A stretch of DNA of 64,000 bases, from assembly GCF_024168645.1 (NCBI RefSeq), contig NZ_JALJWF010000001.1:1541001-1605000 (forward strand), in the 5' to 3' direction. The notes beneath the pieces are model-generated. The model saw only the letters and a list, made by a program, of their open reading frames with translations. It did not search any database and had not been told where the DNA came from. Below, in pieces: positions 33,523-43,207 of this stretch. The stretch is from Pseudomonas sp. GGS8 (GTDB taxonomy: Bacteria > Pseudomonadota > Gammaproteobacteria > Pseudomonadales > Pseudomonadaceae). Position numbers and translations under genes: made by a program. The stretch's first letter is position 1; each line of letters opens with the position of its first letter.

Positions 33523-33740
33523 ATCAGCGGCTCGGGCTTGGTCACCCGATGGAATACATAAACGCGTCCGTTGTATGCTGCCGGCACTCAAGTGTCTGCA
33601 CGCTTATGGTGGCTGTGTTTGGGACGCCTTAGGCGTGCCGGTCTTATGTATTCCTCCGGTTGACCAACCCGAACACAGTCCGCCTCCATCGCTTGGTCAC
33701 GATGGCGGTGCTTTCATCTGATGCATTAGGAATACATAAA
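33523..33740 (+). promoter_or_regulatory. Highly structured leader of the second DUF3077-like gene, candidate cis-regulatory RNA
   Basis: Several exact complementarities are seen. Hairpins with the same loop CTTGGTCA occur at 33533-33548 (CGGG/CCCG) and 33686-33705 (CCATCG/CGATGG). GGAATACATAAA occurs at 33551-33562 and again at 33729-33740 as the ribosome-binding site just before the ATG. Between them TTATGTATTCCT (33644-33655) complements both copies and sits in the 14-base loop of a GCCGG/CCGGT stem, inside an 11-13 bp outer stem (CTGTGTTTGGG at 33613-33623 with 33668-33678) that also holds an ACGCC/GGCGT hairpin. TGACCAA (33661-33667) complements both loops. Control of translation is inferred. 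No reliable coding frame is seen between 33401 and 33740. Confidence 0.6.
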
Positions 33741-34040
33741 ATGAATACATGGAATCCGCTCACAAACGATCGTTACCTTCCGCTCCAATCCAACCTCACC
33801 GACACCCCGCCCCTGATCATCGACACAGAGGCCAACCCCCAAGACATCCTCGAAGCCGCCCTCCAGCGCATCCGAGCCTCCAGCGATCTCCTCAAAACCC
33901 TGCACTGCGTTTGCTTCAAACACGGTGACGTCGAAGATATTCCCCACATCACCCATGCACTCTTCCTCCTGACCCAGGACGGCTGCGACCTGCTGAAAGT
34001 CGCCCAGCAACGCATGATGAACTGGACAGCGCCTGCCTGA
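33741..34040 (+). CDS. Small Pseudomonas protein, DUF3077-like, copy 2
   Basis: A 99-residue paralogue of the gene at 31889: MNTWNPLTNDRYLPLQSNLT, LIIDTEANPQDILEAALQRI and LTQDGCDLLKVAQQRM align through most of the length. The ATG at 33741 is preceded by AGGA inside the repeated AGGAATACATAAA element, which can be sequestered by the upstream leader. Function unknown. Confidence 0.75.
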   Translation: MNTWNPLTNDRYLPLQSNLTDTPPLIIDTEANPQDILEAALQRIRASSDLLKTLHCVCFKHGDVEDIPHITHALFLLTQDGCDLLKVAQQRMMNWTAPA

Positions 34041-34051
34041 CGCCGAATGAA

Positions 34052-34082
34052 GATCGTTCCCACGTTCTGCGTGAGAACGATC
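34052..34082. repeat. REP-like hairpin (GATCGTTCCCACG family)
   Basis: GATCGTTC-C-CACG / CGTG-A-GAACGATC forms a 12-bp stem with one mismatch around TTCTG. An imperfect inverted copy of its left arm (18 of 20 bases) lies at 34428-34447, so the two flank the broken antitoxin gene. Confidence 0.8.
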
Positions 34083-34128
34083 AACTGAACAGATGAATGA
34101 AAGCCGTTATCGAACACTGGAGATAACC

Positions 34129-34393
34129 ATGGGCAAGTTTTTTGATGAGCTGATGGAAAGCGTCCAAGAGAACGCCAGCCTCTCGCGAGTTCACTGTTGA
34201 CGCCCTACACGTCAAAGAAATCCGCAAGGCTACCGGTCTGACTCAGGCCAAGTTCGCAGCATTGATCGACGTTCAACTCGGCACGTTGCGCAACTGGGAG
34301 CAGGGCCGCCGCGAACCGACAGGACCGGCCAAAGCCCTGCTGAAAGCCATTCATAATGACCCTGTCCACGTGTTGAATGCGTTAGCCGGTTGA
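34129..34393 (+). pseudogene. Frameshifted Xre/NadS-type antitoxin gene
   Basis: From the ATG at 34129 (GGAG ribosome-binding site) the frame gives MGKFFDELMESVQENASLSR and meets TGA at 34198. Shifting by +1 at about 34187 restores REFTVDALHVKEIRKATGLT and a full helix-turn-helix ending in RNWEQGRREPTGPAKALLKA, HNDPVHVLNALAG and stop at 34393. Intact NadS/HigA2-like antitoxins have the segment MDEIVRGERxPSREF here, so a short deletion plus frameshift removed it. No toxin gene adjoins; the pair is degenerate. Sequencing error is a less likely alternative because residues are missing as well. Confidence 0.82.
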
Positions 34394-34427
34394 GCAGCGC
34401 AAGGTAGACCACATCCCATCGCTTGGT

Positions 34428-34447
34428 CCCAGAACGCGGGAACGATC
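34428..34447. repeat. Inverted partner of the 34052 REP-like repeat
   Basis: Its complement reads GATCGTTCCCGCGTTCTGGG, matching 34052-34071 at 18 of 20 positions. Directly before it, CCATCGCTTGGTC (34416-34428) repeats 13 bases of the leader hairpin at 33686-33698. Confidence 0.65.
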
Positions 34448-34583
34448 AAAGATCTTGACTCTCCACGAAACCGTTTCTCCAACTATCCACATTCCATAAA
34501 ACGTGGACAGCTCCAAATGCATCAACGCTGAAAGTCAAGATCAGCAGCGGAGCTGGAGCACGCTCCTCACTCCCTCTTCCCGC

Positions 34584-34811
34584 TCAGCCAGAAGACGTTA
34601 GATAAAGATCCAGCCCTTGAGGGAAAGCCAACGATGCCAAGCGCTCAATCTCAAGCGCCTGTGTCGTCGTGAGTCGAAAATCCACGCCAATGCACTCATT
34701 GCTGCTCGTCCATTGCATTATCGGAATCAAGTCCTCCACCGACAAGCTAATGCTCTGTTCGAATACCAATTCATCCTTGCCTGGATGAAAACCAATCACC
34801 GAAAAATTCAT
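34584..34811 (-). CDS. Immunity-position protein for the colicin E3-like toxin
   Basis: A 75-residue acidic protein (MNFSVIGFHPGKDELVFEQS, then VEDLIPIMQW, CIGVDFRLT and ALEIERLASL). Small size, acidity and a four-base ATGA overlap with the 3' end of the toxin gene make it the cognate immunity candidate. It does not obviously resemble ImmE3; the pattern fits the small immunity-type family DUF7683 (from memory, uncertain). Confidence 0.7.
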   Translation of the reverse strand: MNFSVIGFHPGKDELVFEQSISLSVEDLIPIMQWTSSNECIGVDFRLTTTQALEIERLASLAFPQGLDLYLTSSG

Positions 34812-36013
34812 GGTTCTACCTCTCGCGTCTTATCCGCACTTTTTGTCTGTTCGCCCGTGACATGATCAAACTCACCTAGATGTTTCCCGCGCTTGTTGTA
34901 TTTCTCCAGAGCGCCATGCTGCCGGTCCCACTCATAAATATTCCCCGCCCGATCAGTCCAACGTGGACGTAGGCCACCTCCTCCTTGTACGGAAGTTTTT
35001 GATCGCCCGCGAACAAGATCAGGAAAAGCAGGAAGGACACCTTGAGGGGTTGGATGGTATTTGTGATCGGAAATACTCAGCACGATATAAAGCGGCTGAA
35101 CACCCGAATCAGCCGGAAACAGCAGAATGAAATCCTGATACTCCGGCGGATAAACCGGGCTGACCATGATGCTATCAGCCGCATCAGTAGGCGGAAAAAT
35201 CCACACCTGAGGCGCTTGCGGTGCCGCTTCCAGCGCCGGGATACCCAGCGTATTTGCCGGGTTCTCTGCGGGAGTCCAAATCAACTCAACTCCGCCGCCA
35301 AAGTCAGCCACCTGCTGAGATCCGCGCGTTTCAAACGTCACGACAGGGACCATTTCCCAATCACGCCGGCTCTGGGTGTTGTAGCCGTACCCCTTGAGCG
35401 TTCCGTCAGCTTGCTCCTCTACCCGCAAACGAACCCGTGTTCGAGCTTGTTTGAGTGACCTCAGTTGATCGTCGGTATACAACGCACCGTCGCCCAGACT
35501 CGATGGAGCAAGCAAAGCAACCAATCCCACTAATGCCCCCGCAGCAACGCCGGCAGTGACGACTCCAGCTCCAGTACTTGCGACGGAAACCGTTGCCGGA
35601 ATCGCTGCCCCACCCAATGCCAAAGAGCCGATGCCTGCTGGCAAAACACCACTGATCTTCTTGAGCTGCAAACGGCCGGAGCCATCGGCCTGACGACCTC
35701 CCAGCAAGGTGAACTCACCATACTCACCGACGCTGTCCGTCGGCACAAACCCGGATGGGCTGGTGTAGTCGATGATTGAATCCGGCAACTTGCAAGACTT
35801 GGCAAAGACACAACCGGTGAGCGACTGGCGCTTTTTCTGAAACGCCACTTCCCGACTATTTTCGAATGCATCCTGCCTGGCGAGCATGGCTTCGTAGGCT
35901 TTTTGCCTGGCCTCCCTCTCCGCCAATTCAGTAGCGGTCATGTCCCGTAGGCGGCGATAACCACCACCATCGGTGTCGTAGTGCTGCCACACTTGCGGTG
36001 TGTCCTTGCCCAT
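34808..36013 (-). CDS. S-type pyocin/colicin E3-like ribosomal RNase toxin
   Basis: 401 residues. The C-terminus has RPRWTDRAGNIYEWDRQHG, ALEKYNKRGKHLGEFD and HVTGEQTKSADK, closely following the colicin E3 rRNase (YEWDSQHGELEGY, LGSFDPKTGNQLKG), with the catalytic Asp, His and Glu in place. SISDHKYHPTP before it resembles the E3 linker. About residues 190-300 look like the S-pyocin translocation domain (LKGYGYNTQSRRDWEMVPVV). The N-terminus is a charged helix and a GA-rich hydrophobic stretch; no receptor-binding domain is evident, and there is no signal peptide. It should cleave 16S rRNA at the decoding site of competitors. Delivery is unclear. Confidence 0.82.
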   Translation of the reverse strand: MGKDTPQVWQHYDTDGGGYRRLRDMTATELAEREARQKAYEAMLARQDAFENSREVAFQKKRQSLTGCVFAKSCKLPDSIIDYTSPSGFVPTDSVGEYGEFTLLGGRQADGSGRLQLKKISGVLPAGIGSLALGGAAIPATVSVASTGAGVVTAGVAAGALVGLVALLAPSSLGDGALYTDDQLRSLKQARTRVRLRVEEQADGTLKGYGYNTQSRRDWEMVPVVTFETRGSQQVADFGGGVELIWTPAENPANTLGIPALEAAPQAPQVWIFPPTDAADSIMVSPVYPPEYQDFILLFPADSGVQPLYIVLSISDHKYHPTPQGVLPAFPDLVRGRSKTSVQGGGGLRPRWTDRAGNIYEWDRQHGALEKYNKRGKHLGEFDHVTGEQTKSADKTREVEP

Positions 36014-36219
36014 CCATTCCCCTCTCGGTCACTACTAAAACCACGGCTCAATGCCGAGGCCGGTGAAGTTACCGAGTGTTGGAAAGTGCGGTTGTAGGGC
36101 TAATCTGACTCTGTCGTGCGATCCTTCTTCATCGTCTATTTTGGATGATTCCAGTCCAAACTTGCCGCAAAATCCGGCCCAAGCCGATTCATCGGCATGC
36201 CCCTAACGGAAGATGCACC

Positions 36220-36573
36220 ATGAACCTCGCCCCCAACTTCCCCGACGATCACGCCATGCACCTGCTCATGCAGCTGCTGCACGAAGAACTCGGCCTGCCC
36301 GAACGCAAAACCATCAGCCTCAACACCTCAATCAACCTCGATCTGGGTTGCGACGGCGCCGATGCGCGGCAGCTGATGGAAGCGCTGGAAGAACAATTCG
36401 CCATCGAATTTATCGACTACGACGCCTATCGCTATTTTCAGCCTGAAGGATTTGATGTGTTTCTCAAGCGCCGGGCCAAGGGACGTGGCGACAAAGTCCC
36501 GCTGACCATTGGCATGCTCTACAAAGCAGTCAAGAAGCAACGGTGGGACACGCGGGAAGTGGAAGAGGTCTAG
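36220..36573 (+). CDS. DUF1493 family protein (acyl-carrier-protein-like)
   Basis: A 117-residue protein: MNLAPNFPDDHAMHLLMQLL, SINLDLGCDGADARQLMEAL, FIDYDAYRYFQPEGF and LTIGMLYKAVKKQRW. DUF1493 proteins have an ACP-like helical fold; the DLGCDGxDA motif sits where ACPs have DSL. The ATG at 36220 has GGAAG upstream; an in-frame ATG at 36145 lacks a site. Divergent from the toxin gene, 206 bases away; that gap shows no other feature. Confidence 0.78.
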   Translation: MNLAPNFPDDHAMHLLMQLLHEELGLPERKTISLNTSINLDLGCDGADARQLMEALEEQFAIEFIDYDAYRYFQPEGFDVFLKRRAKGRGDKVPLTIGMLYKAVKKQRWDTREVEEV

Positions 36574-36675
36574 GGGACCTGAACAACAGAAGTGGAATTA
36601 TTCTGGCTGTTTAGCGTGTTTACTGCGGGAATAATGCCAGTTCTGTCTCGTAGAGAACTGAATCGCGCCCACAAA

Positions 36676-36700
36676 AAAGCCGCCCTCAAAGGGCGGCTTT
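36676..36700 (-). terminator. Terminator of pckA (symmetrical)
   Basis: AAAGCCGCCC (36676-36685) pairs with GGGCGGCTTT (36691-36700) around TCAAA, 27 bases past the pckA stop; the minus strand continues with T. Confidence 0.8.
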
Positions 36701-36726
36701 CTCTTACCTCAAACCACCACCGATTC

Positions 36727-38328
<1,602 letters not shown>

Positions 38329-38447
38329 CTACTACCGCGAAAAAAGTGGGCCGGATTATGCCAGAAAAGCCCAAAAAGTGTAGGGCCCTCCCGTCAGAAC
38401 GGCGTTATTCCGGCGTTAAGCAGTGAATTTACCTGCGCTGAAACGTT

Positions 38448-39350
38448 TTAGTGACGGGTATCTGACGGCGTATCAACCCCTGCACCGGCGAATAATTGGG
38501 TGATATCGGCCGCGTCGAACAGGTAGCGCTCGTTGCAAAACTGGCAATCGACCTCGATGCTGCCGCCATGTTCGACGACTAGCTGCTGCGCATCTTCCAG
38601 ACCCAGACTGACCAACGCATTGCCTGAGCGTTCCCGGGAGCAACTGCAATGGAAGCGCAGTTTCTGCACATCGAACAGACGCACTTGCTCTTCATGGTAG
38701 AGGCGATGGAGCACGGTTTCGTTGTCCAGGCTCAGCAATTCGTCGGCGGTCAGGGTGCTGGCCAGGGCGGTGATGTGCTGCCAACTGGCGGCGCGATCTT
38801 CTTCATCTTTCAGACGGTCGGCAGGCAATTGCTGCAACAGCAGGCCACGGGCACGACGGCCGTCGGCGTACAGCTTGAAGCGGGTGCCAACCTGCTGCGA
38901 CATGACGAAATAGTTGGTGAAGCAATCGGACAAGGTTTCGCCGTCGAGATCGACGATGCCCTGATAACGCTGGCCTTGAGTCGGGTCGACCGTCAGCGCC
39001 AACACGCCATTGGGCATCAGGTCGGCGAGCGTCGCATCGGGCGCGATCTGCTCGGCGTGGTAACGGGCCAGGCCGCGAATTTCGCGCTCGCTGGAGCACT
39101 CGATCATCAGCATCGGCACCGGGCCTTCGGAACGGGCCTGAAGAATCAGCAAGCCATCGAACTTCAAGGTGCCTACCAGCAACGCTGCAGCCGCCATCAG
39201 CTCGCCCAGCAGTTGCGCGACCGGCTCCGGATAGGTGTGTTTGGCGAGGACTTCGGCATAGCTACGCTCCAATGCCACCAGTTCGCCGCGGGTGTCGCTG
39301 TCATCGAAGATGAAGCGTTGGGTGTAGTCGGTATCCGGTAGATCGGTCAT
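38448..39350 (-). CDS. hslO: Redox-regulated chaperone Hsp33
   Basis: A 300-residue Hsp33 holdase. The zinc/redox switch is CSCSRER plus [13 protein letters not shown] near the C-terminus (four Cys in CxC and CxxC). [19 protein letters not shown] is the start; an upstream Met at 39377 has no support. Activated by oxidative unfolding. The hslR gene lies 239 bases upstream, in the order hslR-hslO known from other gamma-proteobacteria; the gap holds only a weak frame. Confidence 0.94.
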   Translation of the reverse strand: MTDLPDTDYTQRFIFDDSDTRGELVALERSYAEVLAKHTYPEPVAQLLGELMAAAALLVGTLKFDGLLILQARSEGPVPMLMIECSSEREIRGLARYHAEQIAPDATLADLMPNGVLALTVDPTQGQRYQGIVDLDGETLSDCFTNYFVMSQQVGTRFKLYADGRRARGLLLQQLPADRLKDEEDRAASWQHITALASTLTADELLSLDNETVLHRLYHEEQVRLFDVQKLRFHCSCSRERSGNALVSLGLEDAQQLVVEHGGSIEVDCQFCNERYLFDAADITQLFAGAGVDTPSDTRH

Positions 39351-39589
39351 AGGTCTGGGTATCTGAAGTGGTGACAAAAAAGGTTACAAAAAAATGAAAC
39401 ACGCCGTAGCAGCACTTTTGGGGGTGAGCTTAGCCATAGCGGCATTTTATGAACAATTCGGGGTTGTTCCAAGCAAGGTCAAACCTCGGTTTTCGACGAG
39501 CGGTGCTTTCACCTGCGAAATGCGCCGTTGGCGAATATCCCCCATATGGCTGCACAGGCAGGCGATTACAAGTCTGCGCCCGACGGCCG

Positions 39590-40000
39590 TCACGACTCGT
39601 CGTTGCTGTTGCCGCGAAACTTGAACAAATCCCGGCGCTGTTTCTTGCTCGGTTTGCCGTCGGTACTCACGCCCAACGCCCCGGCCTTGCGCATGGCCGC
39701 CGCCGCTTCGCGCTTGGCAATGCTGGCTTCGGTTTCGGCATACAGGGCCTGAGCTTGCGGTGCGCCACGACGCACGATCGACAACGCCTGGACCACCACC
39801 GTACGCTCCTCGAAGCCGGCACGGATCTGAAACTCGTCACCGATCCTCGGCTCCTTGCCTGGCTTGCAGCGCTCACCCCGGCAATGCACCTTGCCGCTTT
39901 CAATCGCGGCCTTGGCCAAGGCACGTGTTTTATAAAAGCGCGCGGCCCACAACCATTTATCGAGACGGACCTTGTCGTCCTCTTCGCTTTTTTGTGCCAT
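39590..40000 (-). CDS. hslR: Ribosome-associated heat-shock protein Hsp15 (S4 domain)
   Basis: 136 residues. The S4 RNA-binding domain occupies about residues 10-75 (VRLDKWLWAARFYKTRALAK, GKVHCRGERCKPGKEP), followed by a basic C-terminal tail (SKKQRRDLFKFRGN). Hsp15 binds stalled 50S subunits carrying nascent chains. Same strand as hslO. Confidence 0.93.
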   Translation of the reverse strand: MAQKSEEDDKVRLDKWLWAARFYKTRALAKAAIESGKVHCRGERCKPGKEPRIGDEFQIRAGFEERTVVVQALSIVRRGAPQAQALYAETEASIAKREAAAAMRKAGALGVSTDGKPSKKQRRDLFKFRGNSNDES

Positions 40001-40215
40001 TGGATGACCTCATTCTGAAATATCGATGAACTGTACTACCGTTTCTGTCGTGCCATGAATCACAACGCTGTGGATTAGAATGCAGGCATTCCCCCCCTGT
40101 TTGAGGGATGAAATTCCGGGCCGTAGATATCTGTCGCCTTTTACCCATTATTCTGCGTGAATACCGCGAATTCGGCCGCACACGGCCTGAGCGGTTTTTT
40201 GCCGGTTGAGCACTT

Positions 40216-40695
40216 TTGAAGACATTTGACCATTTGACCGTTGTCGGTCTGCGCGAGTGGGTGGCGCTCCCGGATTTGGGAGTCGCGGGCCTTCGGGCAA
40301 AAATCGACACCGGCGCCAGCACCTCCAGCCTGCATGCCACCGACATCGAGCCGTTCGAGCGCGACGGCGAACAGTGGGTGCGCTTCACCGCGCACCTGGG
40401 CACGGTGGTGCAATTACGGCACCGGCGCTGCGAAGCACCGCTGGTGACGATGAAAACCATTAAAAGCTCCAACGGCCACGCGCAGATGCGCTATGTGGTC
40501 AGTACCACCCTGGCCCTCGGTGATCGGGTCTGGCGGGTCGAGTTCACCCTCGCCTGCCGCAAGTCCATGCGTTATCGCCTGTTACTCGGTTCCAAAGCCC
40601 TGATCGACGGCCAGTTGGTGGTCAATCCGGGCATCAAATATGTACAAGACAAGCCGGTGTTCCCGGTATCTACCCTCTCCACAGGTGTTGCATGA
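40216..40695 (+). CDS. rimB: RimB/ATP-dependent zinc protease family (retropepsin-like)
   Basis: A 159-residue protein with the aspartic-protease-like motif [14 protein letters not shown] and, near the end, [20 protein letters not shown]. It starts with TTG at 40216 ([15 protein letters not shown]), the only start giving the complete domain. It overlaps rimK by ATGA (40692-40695). In P. fluorescens the rim operon modifies ribosomal protein S6 and is tied to c-di-GMP control; RimB is the protease-like partner that affects RimK activity. The 215 bases before it contain no gene. Confidence 0.85.
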   Translation: MKTFDHLTVVGLREWVALPDLGVAGLRAKIDTGASTSSLHATDIEPFERDGEQWVRFTAHLGTVVQLRHRRCEAPLVTMKTIKSSNGHAQMRYVVSTTLALGDRVWRVEFTLACRKSMRYRLLLGSKALIDGQLVVNPGIKYVQDKPVFPVSTLSTGVA

Positions 40696-41597
40696 AGATC
40701 GCTGTGCTGTCGCGGAACCCGCGTCTGTATTCCACCCGTCGTCTGGTCGAAGCCGGTATAGAGCGTGGCCATGAAATGGTGGTGATCGACACCCTGCGCG
40801 CCTACATGAACATTGCCAGTCACAAGCCGCAAATCCACTACCGCGGCAAACCTCTGGAGGGTTTCGATGCGGTGATCCCGCGGATCGGCGCATCGGTCAC
40901 GTTTTACGGCTGCGCGGTGCTGCGCCAGTTCGAAATGATGGGGGTGTTTCCGCTCAACGAATCGGTGGCTATCGCCCGTTCGCGCGACAAACTGCGTTCC
41001 CTGCAATTGCTGTCGCGCCGGGGGATCGGTTTGCCGGTCACCGGTTTTGCGCACTCCCCGGATGACATTCCCGACTTGATCGAGATGGTCAACGGCGCGC
41101 CGCTGGTGATCAAGGTGCTGGAAGGCACCCAGGGCATCGGCGTGGTGCTGTGTGAAACGGCCACGGCGGCGGAATCGGTGATCGAGGCCTTCATGGGCTT
41201 GAAGCAGAACATCATGGTTCAGGAGTACATCAAGGAAGCCGGCGGCGCGGACATTCGTTGCTTCGTGGTCGGCGACAAAGTGATCGCGGCGATGAAGCGC
41301 CAGGCCAAGCCAGGGGAATTTCGCTCCAACCTGCATCGCGGTGGCAGTGCGAGCCTGATCAAGATCACCCCGGAAGAACGCATGACCGCGTTGCGTGCAG
41401 CGAAGGTCATGGGTTTGGCGGTGGCGGGTGTGGATATCCTGCGCTCCAATCACGGCCCGTTGGTGATGGAAGTGAACTCGTCGCCGGGGCTGGAAGGGAT
41501 TGAAACCACCACCGGGAAGAACGTGGCGGGGATCATCATTGAGCATCTGGAGAAGAATGGCGGACCGAATATGACGCGGACCAAAGGTAAAGGGTGA
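40692..41597 (+). CDS. rimK: Ribosomal protein S6 glutamate ligase RimK
   Basis: A 301-residue ATP-grasp ligase that adds glutamates to the C-terminus of S6. Seen: [20 protein letters not shown], the ATP-grasp core [19 protein letters not shown] and the metal-binding [14 protein letters not shown]. Normal length, coupled to rimB. Confidence 0.95.
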   Translation: MKIAVLSRNPRLYSTRRLVEAGIERGHEMVVIDTLRAYMNIASHKPQIHYRGKPLEGFDAVIPRIGASVTFYGCAVLRQFEMMGVFPLNESVAIARSRDKLRSLQLLSRRGIGLPVTGFAHSPDDIPDLIEMVNGAPLVIKVLEGTQGIGVVLCETATAAESVIEAFMGLKQNIMVQEYIKEAGGADIRCFVVGDKVIAAMKRQAKPGEFRSNLHRGGSASLIKITPEERMTALRAAKVMGLAVAGVDILRSNHGPLVMEVNSSPGLEGIETTTGKNVAGIIIEHLEKNGGPNMTRTKGKG

Positions 41598-41611
41598 AGC
41601 TTACTCAGTCC

Positions 41612-41763
41612 CTGTGACGAGGGAGCTTGCTCCCGCTGAACCGGGCTGGTGGTCCCGGCCGAAGGGCTCCCGAAACCGGCAACCGTGTTTTTTCATTGAA
41701 ATACGGTTGCCTGATTTCACGGTCGCTGCGCAACCGAGCGGGAGCAAGCTCCCTCGCCACAGA
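41612..41763. repeat. REP doublet (GAGGGAGCTTGCTCCCGCT type)
   Basis: CTGTGACGAGGGAGCTTG opens near 41613 and the inverted copy GGGAGCAAGCTCCCTCGCCA ends near 41761; the spacer has an additional GGTCGCTGCGCAACC palindrome. Between convergent rimK and envZ. Confidence 0.9.
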
Positions 41764-41778
41764 GGTTGTGTACGACGC

Positions 41779-43092
41779 TTAAACAGCATCCCGTGGCAAC
41801 ATCAACCCCAGCGGCAACCGCACCCGCGCTTCCAGCCCACCGCCGGACCGGTTGCGCAGCTCGACATTCCCGCCATGCATTGAGGCGATCCGCTTCACGA
41901 TCGCCAGCCCCAACCCAGTCCCCTTCCCGCCCCGGGCCCGATCACCGCGGGTGAACGGGTTGAAAATCGCCTCCAGCTCTGACGGATCGATCCCCGCGCC
42001 ACGGTCCATGACACTTAGCACCACATACGGCGCACTGGTATCCCCGGACACATAAGCCGCCACTTCCACTCCGCTGCCAGCGTGATGCAGGGCATTGCCG
42101 ATCAGGTTGTTCAGCAGTCGCTTCATCGACACCCGACGCAACGGGAACGGCTGGATCGGCTCCAGGCGCAGGTGCACTTTCTCTTCGTTCTGGTTGTACG
42201 GCGCGGCGACTTCGCGAACCAGATCGCTCAGGTCCACTTCTTCCACCAACTCGTCACGACCGTCGCGAATGAAGGCCAGGAACTGGTCAAGAATCGCGTC
42301 CATGTCTTCGATGTCGCGGATCATGTCGTCCGTCAGGTCGCTGTGATCGCCCATCAGTTCCAGGGACAGCCGCAAACGGGTCAGCGGCGTGCGCAGGTCG
42401 TGAGACACCCCGGCCAGCATCAGCTCGCGCTCACGCCCCGCCTGTTCGACGTCTTCGGCCATCTGGTTGAAGGCGCGATAGACCTCGGTCATCTCGCTTG
42501 GCGTGTCGCTGATCGGCAGGCGCACACTGCGGCCCTGACCAAGTTGCCGCGCGGCATAGACCAGACGTTTCAACGGTTGATTGAGCTGGCTGACGAAAAT
42601 CCACGCCGAGGCGGTGGATAGCAGACCAATGGCGAGGAACCAGCCGAGCACGTTCCAGATTTTCTGGCCGCGCAACGGATGCGGGTACAGCGGCACTTTC
42701 AGCCAGCCATCGCCCAGGCTGGGCGCCCGGACCCACAGCGCCGGCGGCGAGTGCATGCGTAATCGTACTTCGGTGTCGGCACCCAGTTCGGCCTGCATCT
42801 GTCGCTGGTAGATCTCGCTGTACGGCCAGTGCTGCTCGCCTTCCGGCACACCGGCGCCTACCACCCGGATCAGGGTCGCAGCATCGGCAATTTTCGCGCG
42901 GTTTTCTTCATCGGCGGCCCAATAAGCACGCAGCGTCAGGGCGACACCGTGGCTGTATTGGCGATCCACCAGCACGTCTTCGTTCATCAACAGATAAACC
43001 AGGGTCAGCGCCTTGGAGAACAGGACGACGATCAGCACCAGCCACAGGGTGCGGGAGAAGAAGCTCTGGGGGAACCAAACAGGGGTTTTCAT
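41779..43092 (-). CDS. envZ: Osmosensor histidine kinase EnvZ
   Basis: A 437-residue sensor. TM1 about residues 14-36, periplasmic loop about 37-150, TM2 about 153-172, HAMP next, phospho-acceptor in GVSHDLRTPLTRLRLSLELM (about 230), and ATPase boxes NNLIGNALHHA, DRGAGI and GGKGTGLGLAIVKR. EnvZ phosphorylates OmpR. It is separated from ompR by a 115-base gap holding a REP, rather than overlapping as in enterics. Confidence 0.93.
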   Translation of the reverse strand: MKTPVWFPQSFFSRTLWLVLIVVLFSKALTLVYLLMNEDVLVDRQYSHGVALTLRAYWAADEENRAKIADAATLIRVVGAGVPEGEQHWPYSEIYQRQMQAELGADTEVRLRMHSPPALWVRAPSLGDGWLKVPLYPHPLRGQKIWNVLGWFLAIGLLSTASAWIFVSQLNQPLKRLVYAARQLGQGRSVRLPISDTPSEMTEVYRAFNQMAEDVEQAGRERELMLAGVSHDLRTPLTRLRLSLELMGDHSDLTDDMIRDIEDMDAILDQFLAFIRDGRDELVEEVDLSDLVREVAAPYNQNEEKVHLRLEPIQPFPLRRVSMKRLLNNLIGNALHHAGSGVEVAAYVSGDTSAPYVVLSVMDRGAGIDPSELEAIFNPFTRGDRARGGKGTGLGLAIVKRIASMHGGNVELRNRSGGGLEARVRLPLGLMLPRDAV

Positions 43093-43111
43093 GGGTAACC
43101 GCTACACACTT

Positions 43112-43199
43112 GCAGGAGCGAGCGATGCTCGCATATTGCGGATCGCGAGTCTGCGGGAAAGGTCATCTGACCCATTACCCGCAGGACCCGCTCCTACAA
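43112..43199. repeat. REP element between ompR and envZ
   Basis: GCAGGAGCGAGCGATGCTCG at 43112 onward and a diverged inverted end GCGGGTCCTGCGG complement up to 43199 (ACCCGCTCCTACA). Being inside an operon, this REP could influence the relative expression or mRNA stability of envZ. Confidence 0.75.
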
Positions 43200-43207
43200 A
43201 TCACCGA

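Noticed and set aside
33532..33672. Inverted arms of the leader considered as an integron attC site or MITE
   Set aside because: No attC core-site pattern was found, no target-site duplication was seen, and the second copy of the modules coincides with the ribosome-binding site. A mobile origin is not excluded but is less well supported than a cis-regulatory RNA.
33506..33721. 71-codon open frame inside the structured leader
   Set aside because: GTG start without a ribosome-binding site, and the base pairing explains the sequence better. It could still be a leader peptide, so it is mentioned only here.
39394..39624. 76-codon frame starting MKHAVAALLGVSLAIAAF between hslO and hslR
   Set aside because: The beginning looks like a signal peptide, but the rest is Arg/Cys-rich and overlaps hslR; no good ribosome-binding site.
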